64,000 nucleotides of DNA from Tolypocladium sp. Sup5 PDA-1 (Eukaryota > Ascomycota > Sordariomycetes > Hypocreales > Ophiocordycipitaceae). The translations under genes and the position numbers were made by a program. The stretch spans positions 1 to 64,000 of the forward strand of contig JPHH03000077.1 in the NCBI GenBank assembly GCA_000750105.3, read 5' to 3'. This document shows positions 21,438 through 32,621 of this stretch, piece after piece. Each line of letters begins with the position of its first letter. Positions within the stretch are counted from its first letter, which is position 1. The notes under the pieces were generated by a model. That model was not told where the DNA came from. It ran no database searches and saw only the letters and a list, made by a program, of their open reading frames with translations.

Positions 21438-23492
21438 ATGAAGGTTGCAGTCATCGGTGGCGGCCCGGCCGGCCTCGCCACGCTCAAGTTCCTGGCCACG
21501 GCGCATGAGTTCTTCCCCATCGAACCCATAGAGGCTCGCTTGTTCGAGGCCGAGGCCAACATTGGGGGCACGTTTGTCCACAGGGTCTACGAGGACGCAG
21601 AGGTGTGTGGTTTGCCCCCTCTCCCTCGCCTTGTGCTCCGGTGTGCCTACGCTGACACGACTTGCAACGTGGACAGCTCGTGTCGTCCAAGTACCTGACG
21701 GCCTTCTCCGATTTCCGCCTGCCGCTCGAGGCACCTGACTTTGTCACACCCAAGGCTTACGTCAAGTACCTCCACGATTACGTCGAGGCCTTCAACATCG
21801 GTGGTCTCATCGAGTGTCTGGCCAAGGTCAACCGTGTTAGTCGCGGACCCGGAGGCTACGGCCACGTTCTCCACATCAGCAAGCCCGATGGCGGTGACTT
21901 TACCTTCATCTGCGACGCTGTTGCCGTTTGCTCTGGCATCCACGTCTTCCCAAACATCCCCCAGATCCCGGGCATCGAGAGGGTCCCGATTGTGCTGCAC
22001 TCGTCGCAGTTCAAGCTCCGAGAGCAGTTTGGCAAGGGCGCCACCGTGGTGGTCTGCGGCGCCGGAGAGACCGGCATGGACATTTCGCACCTCGCAGTGA
22101 CGGCCGATACTGCTTCGGTGACTCTCTGCGCCCGAGATGGCTTCTTCTGTGGCCCCAAGGTATGTCAGACCACCCCCCTCTGAATGGCCAACAACTCACG
22201 CTGATGTTAGATCATCCCAACTCCGGTGCACGGCAAGCAGGAGGCCCCGACCCGGCTCAACAAGCCAGTCGACACCTCAGTTGCGAGCTTGTTCGACACT
22301 GCCTACGCCCATCCTGTGCTGCAGCGCAGCCCCCTGCTCTGGTTCGCATACGACCAGTGGGTGAAGAAGATTCACGTGCTCATATCGGGCACCGAGGAGG
22401 GACCCGATCAATGGGTTGGCCACATCAGCAGCGAGCGCAAGAACCTCGACTCCAGTAAGTTGGACGCCGCCCCCATTCAAGTTAGAGCCTTTGCTTACAC
22501 GAGTAGTCTTCCTATGCAAGTCCGCCCGAGCCTTGCCGTACCTCTCTGAAGGACACCGCTCCGAGTCCTGGTGGAACCGCACCCGCTCTTCCATTCTCAA
22601 TGTGCCGATCGAGGACACCAAGGGCAGGAGGATCGACGTCATGAAGTGGCCAAAGATGATCGACGAGGCCGGGTTCATGCACTTCGAAGACGACCAGTCG
22701 CCAGCCAAGCGAGTCAAGCCCGATGTTGTCATCCTCGCGACAGGATACTCGACCAACTTCTGGTTCCTGGACGGCGACTACCCTCGGCTGGGACAAACCA
22801 ACGTCCGCGGTGTGTACAAGCATGGAGACGTGTCTGTCGGCTTCATCGGATTCGTCCGACCGGGCCACGGCGCGATTCCTCCGTTGGCGGAACTGCAAGC
22901 CCAGTTGTGGGTGCTTCGACTCCTCCAGGACCAGTTCCCAAAGGAGGTTCCCCAGGGGCCCGGCCCCAATGCCCTCGCATCCTATGACATGGACTACAAG
23001 CTCCATGCCCGTTGCGGATACGACTTCTTCTCCACGAAGCGAGGAGTCGACCACGAGTCGTATGCCTACCAGCTCGCCTTGGACATTGGCTCCGCACCGA
23101 CCATCACGTACGTGATGAGCAAGGGCTGGAAGCTCTTCTTCACGTGGGCCATGGGCTCCAACTTCAACCCAAAGTTCCGCCTTGTCGGCCCGTGGCAGTG
23201 GGAGGCCGGCGCCGAGGAGATTATGCGAGGGGAGTTGTATGGTGTCGTCAAGCGATCAGGCGGGTTCATTTGTGAGTATCCCCCGCGAATCGGAGGGCCA
23301 GTGCAGCCTTGCTAACAATTGCGAACAGACCTCCTGACCTACTCAATCCTCCCATTCATCGTGTTTGGGATCATGAGCGTGGCACTGTATGCCGGGTTCG
23401 GCATCGTTGGGCTGTTGGCTCGAGCTGCGGAGGGACTCAAGGTGAGGTTCACCGGCGAGGAAAGCCAGCGATCGAAGTCAGATCGCGACTAG
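21438..23492 (+). CDS. Flavin-containing monooxygenase (FMO-like), C-terminal membrane anchor
   Basis: Five exons: 21438-21602, 21677-22159, 22211-22454, 22507-23271, 23329-23492; 606 residues with consistent phases. The N-terminal FAD-binding motif VIGGGPAGLATLK is at residues 5-17, a second Rossmann motif VVCGAGETGMD binds NADPH, VLHSSQFK resembles the FMO fingerprint histidine segment, and ILATGYS is the conserved FMO/BVMO C-terminal motif. The last ~55 residues hold one hydrophobic helix (SILPFIVFGIMSVALYAGF) followed by a basic tail, suggesting membrane attachment. Family members use NADPH and oxygen to oxidise nitrogen or sulfur centres; the substrate is unknown. It lies between the phosphate symporter and TRM6 with no biosynthetic partners. 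Confidence 0.9.
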
Positions 23493-23774
23493 TAGCCAGG
23501 CAGGCGGCGGATGTATAATGGACTTTTAAATTACCTAAAATGAAGCATTGTTTTGCACCACTGATGAAGCATTGAATAGCGAGTCGTGACTTAATGTAGC
23601 TCAAGCGAGATCCCCGTTGTAGGGTACGGGCCTCGGTGAAGGCTCAAGCGGGGACTTGGGGTACCGGTGAATGCGGGGCTCACCGTGGTGACTTGACCTG
23701 ACTTTACAACAATTTTTCCGCTGCTGCCAACCGCGTTCCCAAGCCATTCGCCAGCAACGCCAACGCCGGTCGCA

Positions 23775-25579
23775 ATGCCCAGGAACACGGTCCAGCCCAA
23801 TGGCTGGATAGCGCTGAGGCTCCCAAGCGACAACGTGCGAGTCCTGCAGGTGACACCAAACACGTTTGTGGCCCTTTTCCAGCGTTGATGCTACGGTTAC
23901 TCGCAGACATGTGCGACTGACACCACCGCAGGACCATATCGCTGGGCAAATACGGCTCGTTTCCGAGCAACCTCATCATCGAGCGGCCGTTCCACCTGAC
24001 CTACGAAGTCCAGGAGAAGCGCGAGGGCGAGTCATTCTCGCGGCTGCGCGTCGTGCCTGGCACGGAGCTCAACGCCGACCTGCTGGCCGATACGACCGCC
24101 GAGACCACCGCCGATGGAGATGACGTGATCGCCGCCGCCGAAGGGGAGGAGCTCGCGCTGGTGGACGAGACCGGCAAAGTCGTCGCGCAGTCGAACCGCG
24201 AGATCATCGACGACTCGGCGCGGCAGACGCTCGCGCCGGAGGAGATTGAGGAGCTCAAGCGCAAAGGCGCATCGGCGGGCAAGGAGCTCATCGCCAAGCT
24301 CATGCTGTCGCACACGGCCATCGACCAGAAGACGGCGTACTCGCTGGCCAAGTACAAGTTGCTCAAGGAGAGGAAGTTCCTGCGGCGCTTCACGGTGCTG
24401 CCCCTCGACGCGACGATGCTGGCGCAGTGGATGCTCGAGGACCGCGACCCGAGCAAGATCCTCGAGATGCGGCAGGAGACGATTGGGCTGGTCGGGTGCT
24501 GGGCTGATGTGCATTTTGGAGGCCTGCCCGTGGAAGGGGCATCTGAGCCGCACGGCGGGAGGTGGCTGGCTGTCGACGACACTGGTGGCTTGTTGGTCAC
24601 GGCGCTGGCGGAGCGGATGGGCATCCTCTACCAGGAGCCGCAGGAGGACGATGCGGAGGAGAAGGCCCACCAAGGAAATGGACAGGTTACAGAGACGGCA
24701 CCAGCCCAATTGCCATCCAAGGACACGGAGGAGAACCCAGAGGAGCAGCCGGCCGCGGCGCCCTCATCTCCCAGAACCCAGCGGAATCCTCGAAAGCGGC
24801 CCCGTCGCGACGACCTCGACGACCACTACGCACAGACAAACACCATCACCCTCATCCACTCCAACTCGCAGCCCAACCTCTCCCTCCTGCGCTACTTTGA
24901 CTTCGACGCCAGCGACCCTAACCCGCGGTACCCCTACCACCCGCTCTTCACCAACCTCCTCCCCGTCTCGTGGCTGCAGCTCGTCAGCCCCGACGAGGAC
25001 GCCGCCTACGCTGACAAGCCCGCCGACGTTGCCCCCGAGGAGCTGGCCACGTGGAAGACGAACCGCCGCGGGAACTACCACCGCAAGCGCCGGCGGTGGG
25101 CGCGCACCCGCCAGATCGTCGACAGCGCCCGCGCAGGCGGCTTCTCCGGCCTCGCCGTCGCCAGCACTATGGACCCCATCTCCGTCCTCCGCCACGCCCT
25201 CCCGCTGCTCGCCGGCGGCAGCCCCATCGCTATCTACTCCCCCAGCATCGAGCCCCTGACGCAGCTCGCCGACTGCTTCAGCATCGCCCGCCGCACGGCC
25301 TGGATATCGTCCCCTCCGCCCAGGGCCGAGGGCCGCACCGTCGCCGACCTCGACGCCTGGGAAGGCAGCGCCGAGTTCCCCGTCAACCCGACGCTGGTGC
25401 TCGGCGCGGGCGTGCAGACGAGCAGGGCTCGGCGGTGGCAGGTGCTGCCGGGGAGGACGCACCCGTTTATGACGGCCCGCGGCGGCGCCGACGGGTACGT
25501 GTTTACGGGGTGGAGGGCGATTCCGGCCGAGGGGAGGATATCGGCGAGGGGCAAGTTTCAGAAGAAGAGGGTGGACTGA
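23775..25579 (+). CDS. TRM6: tRNA m1A58 methyltransferase non-catalytic subunit Trm6 (Gcd10)
   Basis: Two exons, 23775-23863 and 23932-25579, 578 residues. Splicing restores VTPNTTISLGKYGSFPSNLI-type sequence, a strongly conserved Trm6 segment that neither exon encodes alone. The N-terminal domain, a central block with DQKTAYSLAKYKLLKERKF, and a C-terminal methyltransferase-like fold all fit the Gcd10 family. Trm6 pairs with catalytic Trm61 in the nucleus to methylate A58 of tRNAs, including initiator tRNA-Met. An acidic, Gln/Glu-rich linker (about residues 255-300) interrupts the two domains, as is common in fungi. The start at 23775 is chosen because it is the first ATG in frame before the conserved LRLPSDNVRVLQ. 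Confidence 0.92.
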
Positions 25580-25833
25580 TTTGATGGGGGGATATGGGGG
25601 TTGGCTGTGTCGAGGACAATCTGGAAAAGTAAATGCTTGGATTATGGACACGGATGGGAAGCATATAGAGCCAGGAGATACCCCTGAATAGACCGATCTG
25701 CATCGGCTCCGTATTGGACCCAATCCACCAGATGAACTTGAGAGTTGTCACGGCACGCTAACTAAGGTTGCTTGCTCAAAAGGGTTGCGTAGTTTCATGG
25801 AAATGTTCTAGTGTTCCAAGGCGAGGGCAGCTT

Positions 25834-26638
25834 CTACAGCGCCTTGCCCATAAACTTTCTCTTTGTAAAGCTCAGCCACCACTTGCTGGGCTTGGTCTCG
25901 TCGTCTGCGTAAACCCTCGCGAGTAACCGGGCCGCGAGCTCTTGCCGTACCTGCGCCATGTATTGCTTCAACTGCTCAGCGTCCTGTCGGTCCCTGGGCG
26001 GCTCGTACATCTGCAAATTCGCCCATAGGTTAGCCTTGCTGGACATCCACATGTGATCCTCTCCACGGATAAAAGGCTCACCTGGTTCAGCGGAAAGCCC
26101 GGGTCGCCGGGGATCGCAAAGTTGAGGTCCAGGGCCAGGTTCATGACGTCCTTCTGGGCATCGCGCACGCCCGCCGTGGGCTTGATCTTGTGCAGGCAGT
26201 CGCTGAGGAACCAGATGCCGTAGACGAGCAGGCGGTCGGCGGGGCCCTGGATCTCGAAGTTGCGGAAGAAGGTGTTTGCGCGGAAGAGGGCGAGGACCTC
26301 GTCGAGGATGTCGTAGCTCTCGCTGTCCGGGTCCGGGGACTCGCCGGCGGGCAGGGGCGTTGCGGGGGCGGGCAGGACGTAGGCCGGGCCGCGGGTCTTG
26401 GTGCGGAGGGGGAGGAGAGGGAAGTTGCCGATGAGGCGGGGAGGGTTGGGGTCCTGGTTGAAGACGGAGTTGTAGGCCTGGAAGATGTTAGCCGTGGTTC
26501 GTATCGTGATGACGACGGGTGACGATGCGCCGCTTGTATGGGAAGGGTCCCGGACGGCACGCCGCTCGCAATGCAGCATAGAATGGAGAGAAGGGGTTGA
26601 CAGCTGCAAGCATAGGAGATTCCGATACGTACCGGCAT
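25834..26638 (-). CDS. ARPC3: Actin-related protein 2/3 complex subunit 3 (p21-Arc)
   Basis: Three exons: 26638-26633 (only ATGCCG), 26477-26082, 26010-25834; 192 residues. The second exon opens AYNSVFNQD and continues through IGNFPLLPLRTKTRGPA, FRANTFFRNFEIQGPADRLL and IPGDPGFPLNQ; the third ends WWLSFTKRKFMGKAL. These are hallmark ARPC3 segments. The protein is a structural subunit of the Arp2/3 complex that nucleates branched actin at endocytic patches. The first exon contributes just Met-Pro before a 155-nt intron with a GTACGT donor. The gene is convergent with TRM6, 254 bp apart. Confidence 0.95.
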
Positions 26639-26995
26639 CTTGAACAGCGACGGGGGAGCTGCAATGAAGCTGCTGCGATGCGTCGTCTCGTGCGCAAGTG
26701 GTTTGGCGGGGCTGCTGCTCGCGAAGCTGCCGTCGTCAGTAGGGTGGGGCAGTCAGACGCAATGGGAGCAGGCAAGTTGATGCCTGGGACTGTGATGACA
26801 TAATCAGGCATCAAGTCCGCTGTGGCTGATGAGTCTCTCGCCACAACAGTTTTGCTGGCTACCTAATAGATCACGTGAACTCGCTCATCGATCGCGCCGC
26901 CCCGAAGCGGGACCAGCTGGGCCCGTGCGCCCGCTGGTTAATTCGACGGTCAATTCGACGGCCAATTCAATTACAGCTCGGCACGGCGGCGCCTT

Positions 26996-27210
26996 GGATT
27001 GATCGGATCAACCGGGACCATCTGATCTTTGGCTACGGCGGCCACGGCAGCTACGATAGCCTCGATGAATTCAACGGCAGCTTGCGGCAGCTTGCCCGCC
27101 TGCTAATTCAATTGCGGCAGCTTGCCCACGGGGCCCTGGATTAATCTAATTAATCGGGACCATATGTTCTAGGGCTCGAGCAGCCACTATAGCCTCGATA
27201 TGCTCAATTG
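26996..27210. repeat. Diverged direct repeat, two ~75-bp copies
   Basis: Copy A 26996-27074 and copy B 27138-27210 share GGATTnATCnnATnAAnCGGGACCAT and ATAGCCTCGAT. In the shared first block the differences are transitions that make copy B more AT-rich. Short CGGCAGCTTG repeats lie between them. Confidence 0.6.
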
Positions 27211-27235
27211 GGCTATTTTTATCGCGGTAGCTAAC

Positions 27236-27290
27236 CTTGCCTGCTTGCCTGCTTGCCTGCTTGCCTTCCTGTCTGCTTGCTTCTCTGTGG
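27236..27290. repeat. CTTGCCTG microsatellite
   Basis: Imperfect repeats of CTTGCCTG. Confidence 0.8.
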
Positions 27291-27595
27291 ACTCTTTCTC
27301 TATCGAATACGCTATCTCTCTTTACGATCCCGATCTCTTCTTTCCCTACGTGTCACATTACAGGATACCGTAATGTTGCATCACAGGATATCTTCAAACG
27401 CTTCCTGCCTCACAAGGCGGTCCGACCACACGGCAGCCAGCCGCCGGCGCCCGCGGCGCCCGCCACAGAGCCTCAATTTATTGAAGATAAAAGGAATCAA
27501 CTTCCCCGGTTAATTAGATAGAACCAAGAGTCTCTACGCATTCCAATTATCCCTCAATTAATCCCCTTGTCCTGTGATACTACGAGCCGGACTAT

Positions 27596-27616
27596 TCCTT
27601 CCTTCCTTCCTTCCTT
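27596..27616. repeat. CCTT microsatellite
   Basis: About five perfect TTCC units. Confidence 0.85.
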
Positions 27617-27714
27617 GCAAGGCATGCCTCTTACTGCCTAGGGCAGACTCGTCCTACGGACCCTGACTTAGTAGGGCCGTTAGAGCCTAAAGACTGGGGG
27701 AAGAGGAGCTCATG

Positions 27715-27788
27715 CCTTAGGGAGGTTGTGAGACTGCTTGTTCCTTGGGGCGGTTGCGAGACTGCTTATTCCTTAGGGAGGCTGTGAG
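27715..27788. repeat. 28-bp tandem repeat, 2.6 copies
   Basis: Units at 27715-27742, 27743-27770 and a partial 27771-27788, built around GAGACTGCTTNTTCCTTNGG. Differences between units are mostly transitions. Confidence 0.8.
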
Positions 27789-27966
27789 CCCCTGATTTTT
27801 TTTAACGATTGCTTGCGCTGTTTGTCTTTTCCTTTTGCCTGGCCTTGCGGAGGCGCTGTTGGCCGAGCTTGGGGAGGAGTTTGTCGAGGCGGAGAGCCGG
27901 ACCTAGGCTCCGGGCTCCGGGCCCCGGGCACGGGGCTAGAAATGTGGCCTCTTCGGGCAGGGTTTT

Positions 27967-27983
27967 CACACACACACACACAC
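27967..27983. repeat. CA dinucleotide repeat
   Basis: About eight CA units. Confidence 0.85.
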
Positions 27984-28488
27984 GCATATTCGTTATTCAT
28001 TATCATGCATCAGCCTTTTCCTTCTTCCTAGGCAGGTCCTAGCTATGAATTCAATCCCTCTTTTTGCCTTGTCTTGCCTTGCCCTCTAGTGGTCAGGGGT
28101 GCGTTCGTTCAGCCTTAACAAAGTATATAGACCGCCGATAAGAATTTAAATAAACCTTGCGGAAGGCTGACCTATGTAAAAGCCGATGCTAGCAGGCCAT
28201 GCGCTTGTTATTCTGGTGTAAGAAATAGTAGAGCCTCTAATTTGTTGGGGTGTTGGTGCAGACCCCTGACCAGAAAAACGGAAAACACAAAAAAGTGGAG
28301 GAACATTGGGACGCCCAGCGAGTCTGTAGGTATAAGAGAGACGTCTGTGTCCCTATGAACAGATGGTCCCTCATGCACGCATCGACGCAAGTCGTGACGT
28401 TCATGAGCTTTCGAGATTCTGACAATGAAAAATCCTAGTTAATTCCTCCCACCTTTTGAGACGGCCGTGGTTGCCCCTCCTTGCCTTT

Positions 28489-28740
28489 GACTTGCACGAC
28501 ACGAAAGACCTGTTCACACAGGCGTTGATTTGCAGACTACACGCCGCTGTGCTGATGTTCTGACTTACACGGAGACAGCCGTCCCCACTACACGGCAACC
28601 GTCGCTCCGACTTACACGGAGATAGCCGTCTTGACTTACACGTCAACCGGCGCACTGACTTACACGACGACTCGTGTCACTGACTAATAGCTGACTTCTT
28701 GGGCAGGCACAGGCTCTACGACTTACACGACGATCGTTGC
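28489..28740. repeat. Degenerate GACTTACACG array
   Basis: The 10-mer GACTTACACG occurs exactly at 28562, 28609, 28633, 28657 and 28720, with close variants at 28489, 28535 and 28586. Spacing is irregular (mostly 24-47 bp). Between copies, segments such as GGAGACAGCCGTC / GGAGATAGCCGTC also repeat. Confidence 0.75.
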
Positions 28741-28895
28741 AGTGTTGTTCCCCCTCAACGAACTAAGTTACATGCTAATCTCGGAGCTAACGCGTCAACG
28801 AACAGTTTGTCCTAATTCTCCCCCGCTAATAACTTGAATATGCCGGCTGCGATAAAACCGCATAGCAAACGTGCTTGAGGAACAAGGACCCTCCC

Positions 28896-28912
28896 GGGGG
28901 GGGGGGGGGGGG
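28896..28912. repeat. 17-base poly-G tract
   Basis: Seventeen consecutive G in AT-richer intergenic DNA. Confidence 0.9.
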
Positions 28913-29632
28913 CGGATTATAATAGATGTAGGGCGATCGAGATTAGTTCCCTGTTATTATATGTTCTAAATGCATTAACCCCATATGCAGTTCTAGTTAC
29001 ATTTGGGTCTAATTCGATAGGACGGAATAGGGCAACCGCCGAATGTGCTAACGTGGCGGCCGTCTCACGCCATCCCTCCAGAAAACAGCTCATTGCGGAG
29101 TTTGTTTGTCCCTCGCTTTATAGATGACATCGGGCATTGTCCGAGAGTTGGACGTGCGCTAGGGTAGTGGGTGCAATGATTGGGTACCGACAGAATGGAT
29201 CAGCCGTGCCGTGCCGTGCCGTACCACCAGACACGGAGATGGCGGGTGTGTCACGCTAGAGAGTGGGGTATGTCTTCATCTCTCAAGCTCGATGTACTCC
29301 GTATGCAGTCACATTTGGTCCCAGCAAGGCCCGTTGTGCCCTACAGCTTGGTTCTTCCCCTGCATACATGTACCGGTACATGTACTACGTATTCCCGTAG
29401 ATAACGTTATTTCAGTTTGTCAACCTTACCATTTGTCAGCCTTCCCGTTTGTCAGCGCCAGCCTCCCATGTTCTGAAAGCGACGTCACCATGTTTGTTGT
29501 TTTACATTCGGATTTTATGCCCTCACTTTATCTCATGGAGTTGGCCGGTTCTTTGCGCGTCCTTATTCTTACCTTTCTCCCTTTGGCCCCCCAGCCCGCT
29601 GCCCGAAAACCACGGCCTTCAGCATCGTCACA

Positions 29633-30895
29633 ATGGAAAAGGCACCCAATTGGCCAATCGATGGCGGCCACCGAGCCTGGGTCTCGACTTTTGGAGCTTG
29701 GTGGGGTATCTTCATCACCTTTGGCTGGGTCAACTCGCTGGGAGTGTTCCAGTCATACTACGAACAGAATCTCCTTAAGGATTACTCGCCATCGGCCATC
29801 GCGTGGATCGCATCGGTGCAGCAGTGCCTGATATACAGTGCAGGCATCGTTCTCGGCAAGATCTTCGACGGCTATGGACCACGCTGGCTCCTCATTATCG
29901 GAGGCCTTGCCCAAGTCTTCGGCCTCATGATGACTTCGATCTCAACGGAATACTACCAAGTGTTCCTGGCTCAGGCCATCTGCAGCGCAATTGGCGCTAG
30001 TGCTGTCGTGTACGGCACCCTCGGTGCTCTTGCGACATGGTGGAAAGTGAGAAGGGCTACTGCGTACGGTATTGCCACCTCTGGCTCGTCGATTGGCGGT
30101 GTCATCTTCCCGGTTATGGTCAACCGTCTCATAACGCGAGTCGGATTTGGATGGACGATGCGAGCGGTTGCTTTCATTATCCTATTCGGAGTGATTATGT
30201 CGGCAGCGACGATCCGCTCCAACAGGGCTCACGCCCCGACCCCGACCAACCTCTGGACATATATTACGCCGCTGAATGACAAGAGATTCGCCCTCCTTTG
30301 CGCGTCAATGACACTGTTCGGCTTTGGGCTGTTCCTCCCATTCAACTTCATTCCCTCGGCGGCGCAATCTCTAGGCATGTCCTGGGAGTTGTCAATTTAC
30401 GCCATAGCCATTCTCAACGCCGTGAGCGTTTTCGGGCGAATCCTTCCAGGGTTTCTCGCCGACATCTTCGGCCGCTTCAACATGATGACGATCTGCACAC
30501 TCGTCTCCGCCATCCTGACGTTGGCACTCTGGTTGCCTGGGCATAACAACGCGGCCACCCTCAGCTTTGCAGCATTCTTTGGCTTCTTCTCTGGTTGCTA
30601 CGTCTCGTTAACTCCTGCTCTGGTCGTAGAGGTCTCTCCTCCGGCAGATATCGGACACCGAACCGGTATACTCTATTTCTTTATCTCTATCGGTGTGCTC
30701 ACAGGAAGCCCCATCGGGGGTGCGCTCGTGGAAGCTGATGATGGCGAATACACATACCTCAAGATCTTTGCCGGGGGAACCATGCTTGCTGGGGCGGTAT
30801 TAATCGCCGTCCTCCGATTCTACATCCATCACCTAGTAGCCAAGGCAAAGCCAGAATCGGTGGAGCCCGCTATGGAAGAGACTAGAACGCGGTAA
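29633..30895 (+). CDS. MFS monocarboxylate-transporter-like (MCT/Mch family) permease
   Basis: Single exon, 420 residues, about 12 membrane helices. The start PNWPIDGGHRAWVSTFGAWW matches the conserved opening of fungal MCT-type transporters (DGGxxAWxxxxGxW), followed by FGWVNSLGVFQSYYEQNLL and SPSAIAWIASVQ. The loop between helices 6 and 7 is short and the C-terminal tail is acidic. Members move monocarboxylates, riboflavin or secondary metabolites across the plasma membrane; the substrate is not predictable. It precedes, in convergent orientation, an FSH1 hydrolase, with a truncated decarboxylase beyond, so an export or uptake role in a small metabolic cluster is possible (inference). Confidence 0.88.
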   Translation: MEKAPNWPIDGGHRAWVSTFGAWWGIFITFGWVNSLGVFQSYYEQNLLKDYSPSAIAWIASVQQCLIYSAGIVLGKIFDGYGPRWLLIIGGLAQVFGLMMTSISTEYYQVFLAQAICSAIGASAVVYGTLGALATWWKVRRATAYGIATSGSSIGGVIFPVMVNRLITRVGFGWTMRAVAFIILFGVIMSAATIRSNRAHAPTPTNLWTYITPLNDKRFALLCASMTLFGFGLFLPFNFIPSAAQSLGMSWELSIYAIAILNAVSVFGRILPGFLADIFGRFNMMTICTLVSAILTLALWLPGHNNAATLSFAAFFGFFSGCYVSLTPALVVEVSPPADIGHRTGILYFFISIGVLTGSPIGGALVEADDGEYTYLKIFAGGTMLAGAVLIAVLRFYIHHLVAKAKPESVEPAMEETRTR

Positions 30896-31080
30896 AAATC
30901 GATTGCGAAAACCGACAGGGCACTGGCAAAAAGTCGAAGAACGGAGTGGCAGTATGTATTCAGCGCGACGAAGCGAGTAGAAAAGTAGAAGTATGGCGGG
31001 ATGCTTCACGGAGTGGTACACTTTTAGACTATCTAGGAGGTGCAATAGCATAACTAGTCGATATTACCCCTTTCGCCTCC

Positions 31081-31800
31081 CTAGATCTCCAGGCTCTCCT
31101 CAAACATTCTCACTATCTCTTTCGCTAAGTACAAGACGTCCTCTTTTCTTCTCGGCATCTCGTGCCCGCCCTCAAAGCTAAAAGAATCTGCGCTTCGTTG
31201 ACTCTCGACCCAGTTTCGCAATCCGGTCTCTTGGGTGGCAAACCGATCACGGCTACCAGCAGCGTGTATTGTAGAGACGTGGAAGGTTGCAAACCATGGA
31301 ATAGTGTTTTCGCCATTTAATGGTGTGCCGGAGCCAGAGTCGTTGTACCCCTCATCCAAAAGCAGAGGCAAGGAACCTCCGCCGACGAAGGCACCGAAGC
31401 AGTAGCCTACAGATGACATTGCCATCTCTCGACGACGTTGGTCGCGAAAGAGTAATCCAAGACCGACCACTGCACCCTGAGAAAACCCGAGGATACCGAC
31501 GATATGGCGGTGAGATACTTCCAGCTTGTCAAGTAATAGCACCGTGGCATCAACCCCGTTGCCTCCTGGCATGTCCTTTGGCGCATCTTCATCTCCGAGC
31601 CAGGAGTAGTAAAGGCCCTCGTCCTCGAAGACTGGCAACACGTGTGGACCGGGCTCGCTCTCGATTGGCGCGTCGACGAAAATGAAATCGAATCGGTCCT
31701 CGAGGAGTCGCAGAAGTGGCATGGCTTGAATCTCGAATATCATGCCAGATGTGCCACGACCGTGCAAACAGATGATTGCTGGCTTCAACATATTCTTCAT
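31081..31800 (-). CDS. FSH1-family serine hydrolase (alpha/beta hydrolase)
   Basis: Single exon, 239 residues, with a second possible start three codons in. The protein opens with the oxyanion-hole segment ICLHGRGTSG (residues 10-19), carries the nucleophile motif GFSQGA with Ser107, and ends with the catalytic-His region FEGGHEMPRR; GSRDRF before it likely supplies the Asp. This is the FSH1 (DUF341) family, whose members include chain-releasing esterases of fungal secondary-metabolite clusters such as LovG as well as general esterases. Its stop lies 185 bp from that of the convergent MFS transporter. No polyketide synthase is present in the window, so a cluster role is inference. Confidence 0.85.
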   Translation of the reverse strand: MKNMLKPAIICLHGRGTSGMIFEIQAMPLLRLLEDRFDFIFVDAPIESEPGPHVLPVFEDEGLYYSWLGDEDAPKDMPGGNGVDATVLLLDKLEVSHRHIVGILGFSQGAVVGLGLLFRDQRRREMAMSSVGYCFGAFVGGGSLPLLLDEGYNDSGSGTPLNGENTIPWFATFHVSTIHAAGSRDRFATQETGLRNWVESQRSADSFSFEGGHEMPRRKEDVLYLAKEIVRMFEESLEI

Positions 31801-32621
31801 TGAAGCAATTTGCCCTGTGGAATATTGAGACGGAGTATTCGAGTTGAGAAGCTGAGATTACTACAAGCGCTCAGTAAATCCGCTCACGCTAAGATGATCT
31901 ACTTCCCTACCTGACCACGCTACTGCCTAATTTTATAGATTAATAACAGCTATTATAAAGCTTTTGAAATACTCCATTATAGCTATCTTCGTATTGTCTG
32001 GTTTTACTATACTAAATATAGTATTAATTATCTTAGCTATAGAACTCGTACTCTTGGGGGCGTTAGTGGACGCAGCCGGCGGAGGTGGCTGCTTTGTACA
32101 TGTACGGGCCGCCTCAACACGGTATGCTTATTGCTAGTCAGATGTAAGCCAGCAAACCCGGCATAAATTTGCGGCTCCGCGCTAGAGGCGATGACGCGTC
32201 GAGCTTTACGGAGTAATATTACCCGCACTATCAATAGCTGACCGCAGGACGGGACGGATACGGGAGGGAATACGGATAGAACCGGCAGGATTCGCCCCTG
32301 GCGTGTGCGCAATTCCACCCTTGTCACGATATGCATTGGGCTGGCGATGTGCAGGCTTTGATATGCCCTGAACGGGCACGTAATCGTGACACTGGCTCGA
32401 AGAGGAAACTCGGACCCCGATATCGGGGTATGTTCCTACGCTTCCAGTCTCTCGGTGGTATTATTCGTAATTTGTTCTCGGTATTCCTGTTGTTGCAGTA
32501 TATCCTTGAGTTTGGGTGGCGTCTTGGTCTACTAATCATCATACATCTTTCAGAGTGACCTGTTATTCTACTCGCTGCTCTACTCTGAAATTTACATCAA
32601 CGCTTATCTCACTCATTCAAG
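31801..32621. other. Intergenic region with an AT-rich patch
   Basis: 31910-32045 is strongly AT-rich with TATAGCTAT-like segments; the rest has no gene signal. Confidence 0.55.

Larger units (their letters stand above)
26639..29632. other. Repeat-rich intergenic region
   Basis: Three kilobases without a recognisable gene. It holds a diverged direct repeat (26996-27210), a CTTGCCTG microsatellite, CCTT and CA runs, 28-bp tandem repeats, a GACTTACACG array and a poly-G run. Composition alternates between GC-rich and AT-rich patches. It separates the housekeeping genes on the left from the accessory genes on the right. Confidence 0.6.

Noticed and set aside
24764..25723. 319-codon minus-strand ORF
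   Set aside because: Shadow of TRM6; Gly/Val/Glu-rich and no family motifs.
28489..28740. CRISPR-like array
   Set aside because: Copies are only 10 bp, spacing is irregular, and the genome is eukaryotic.
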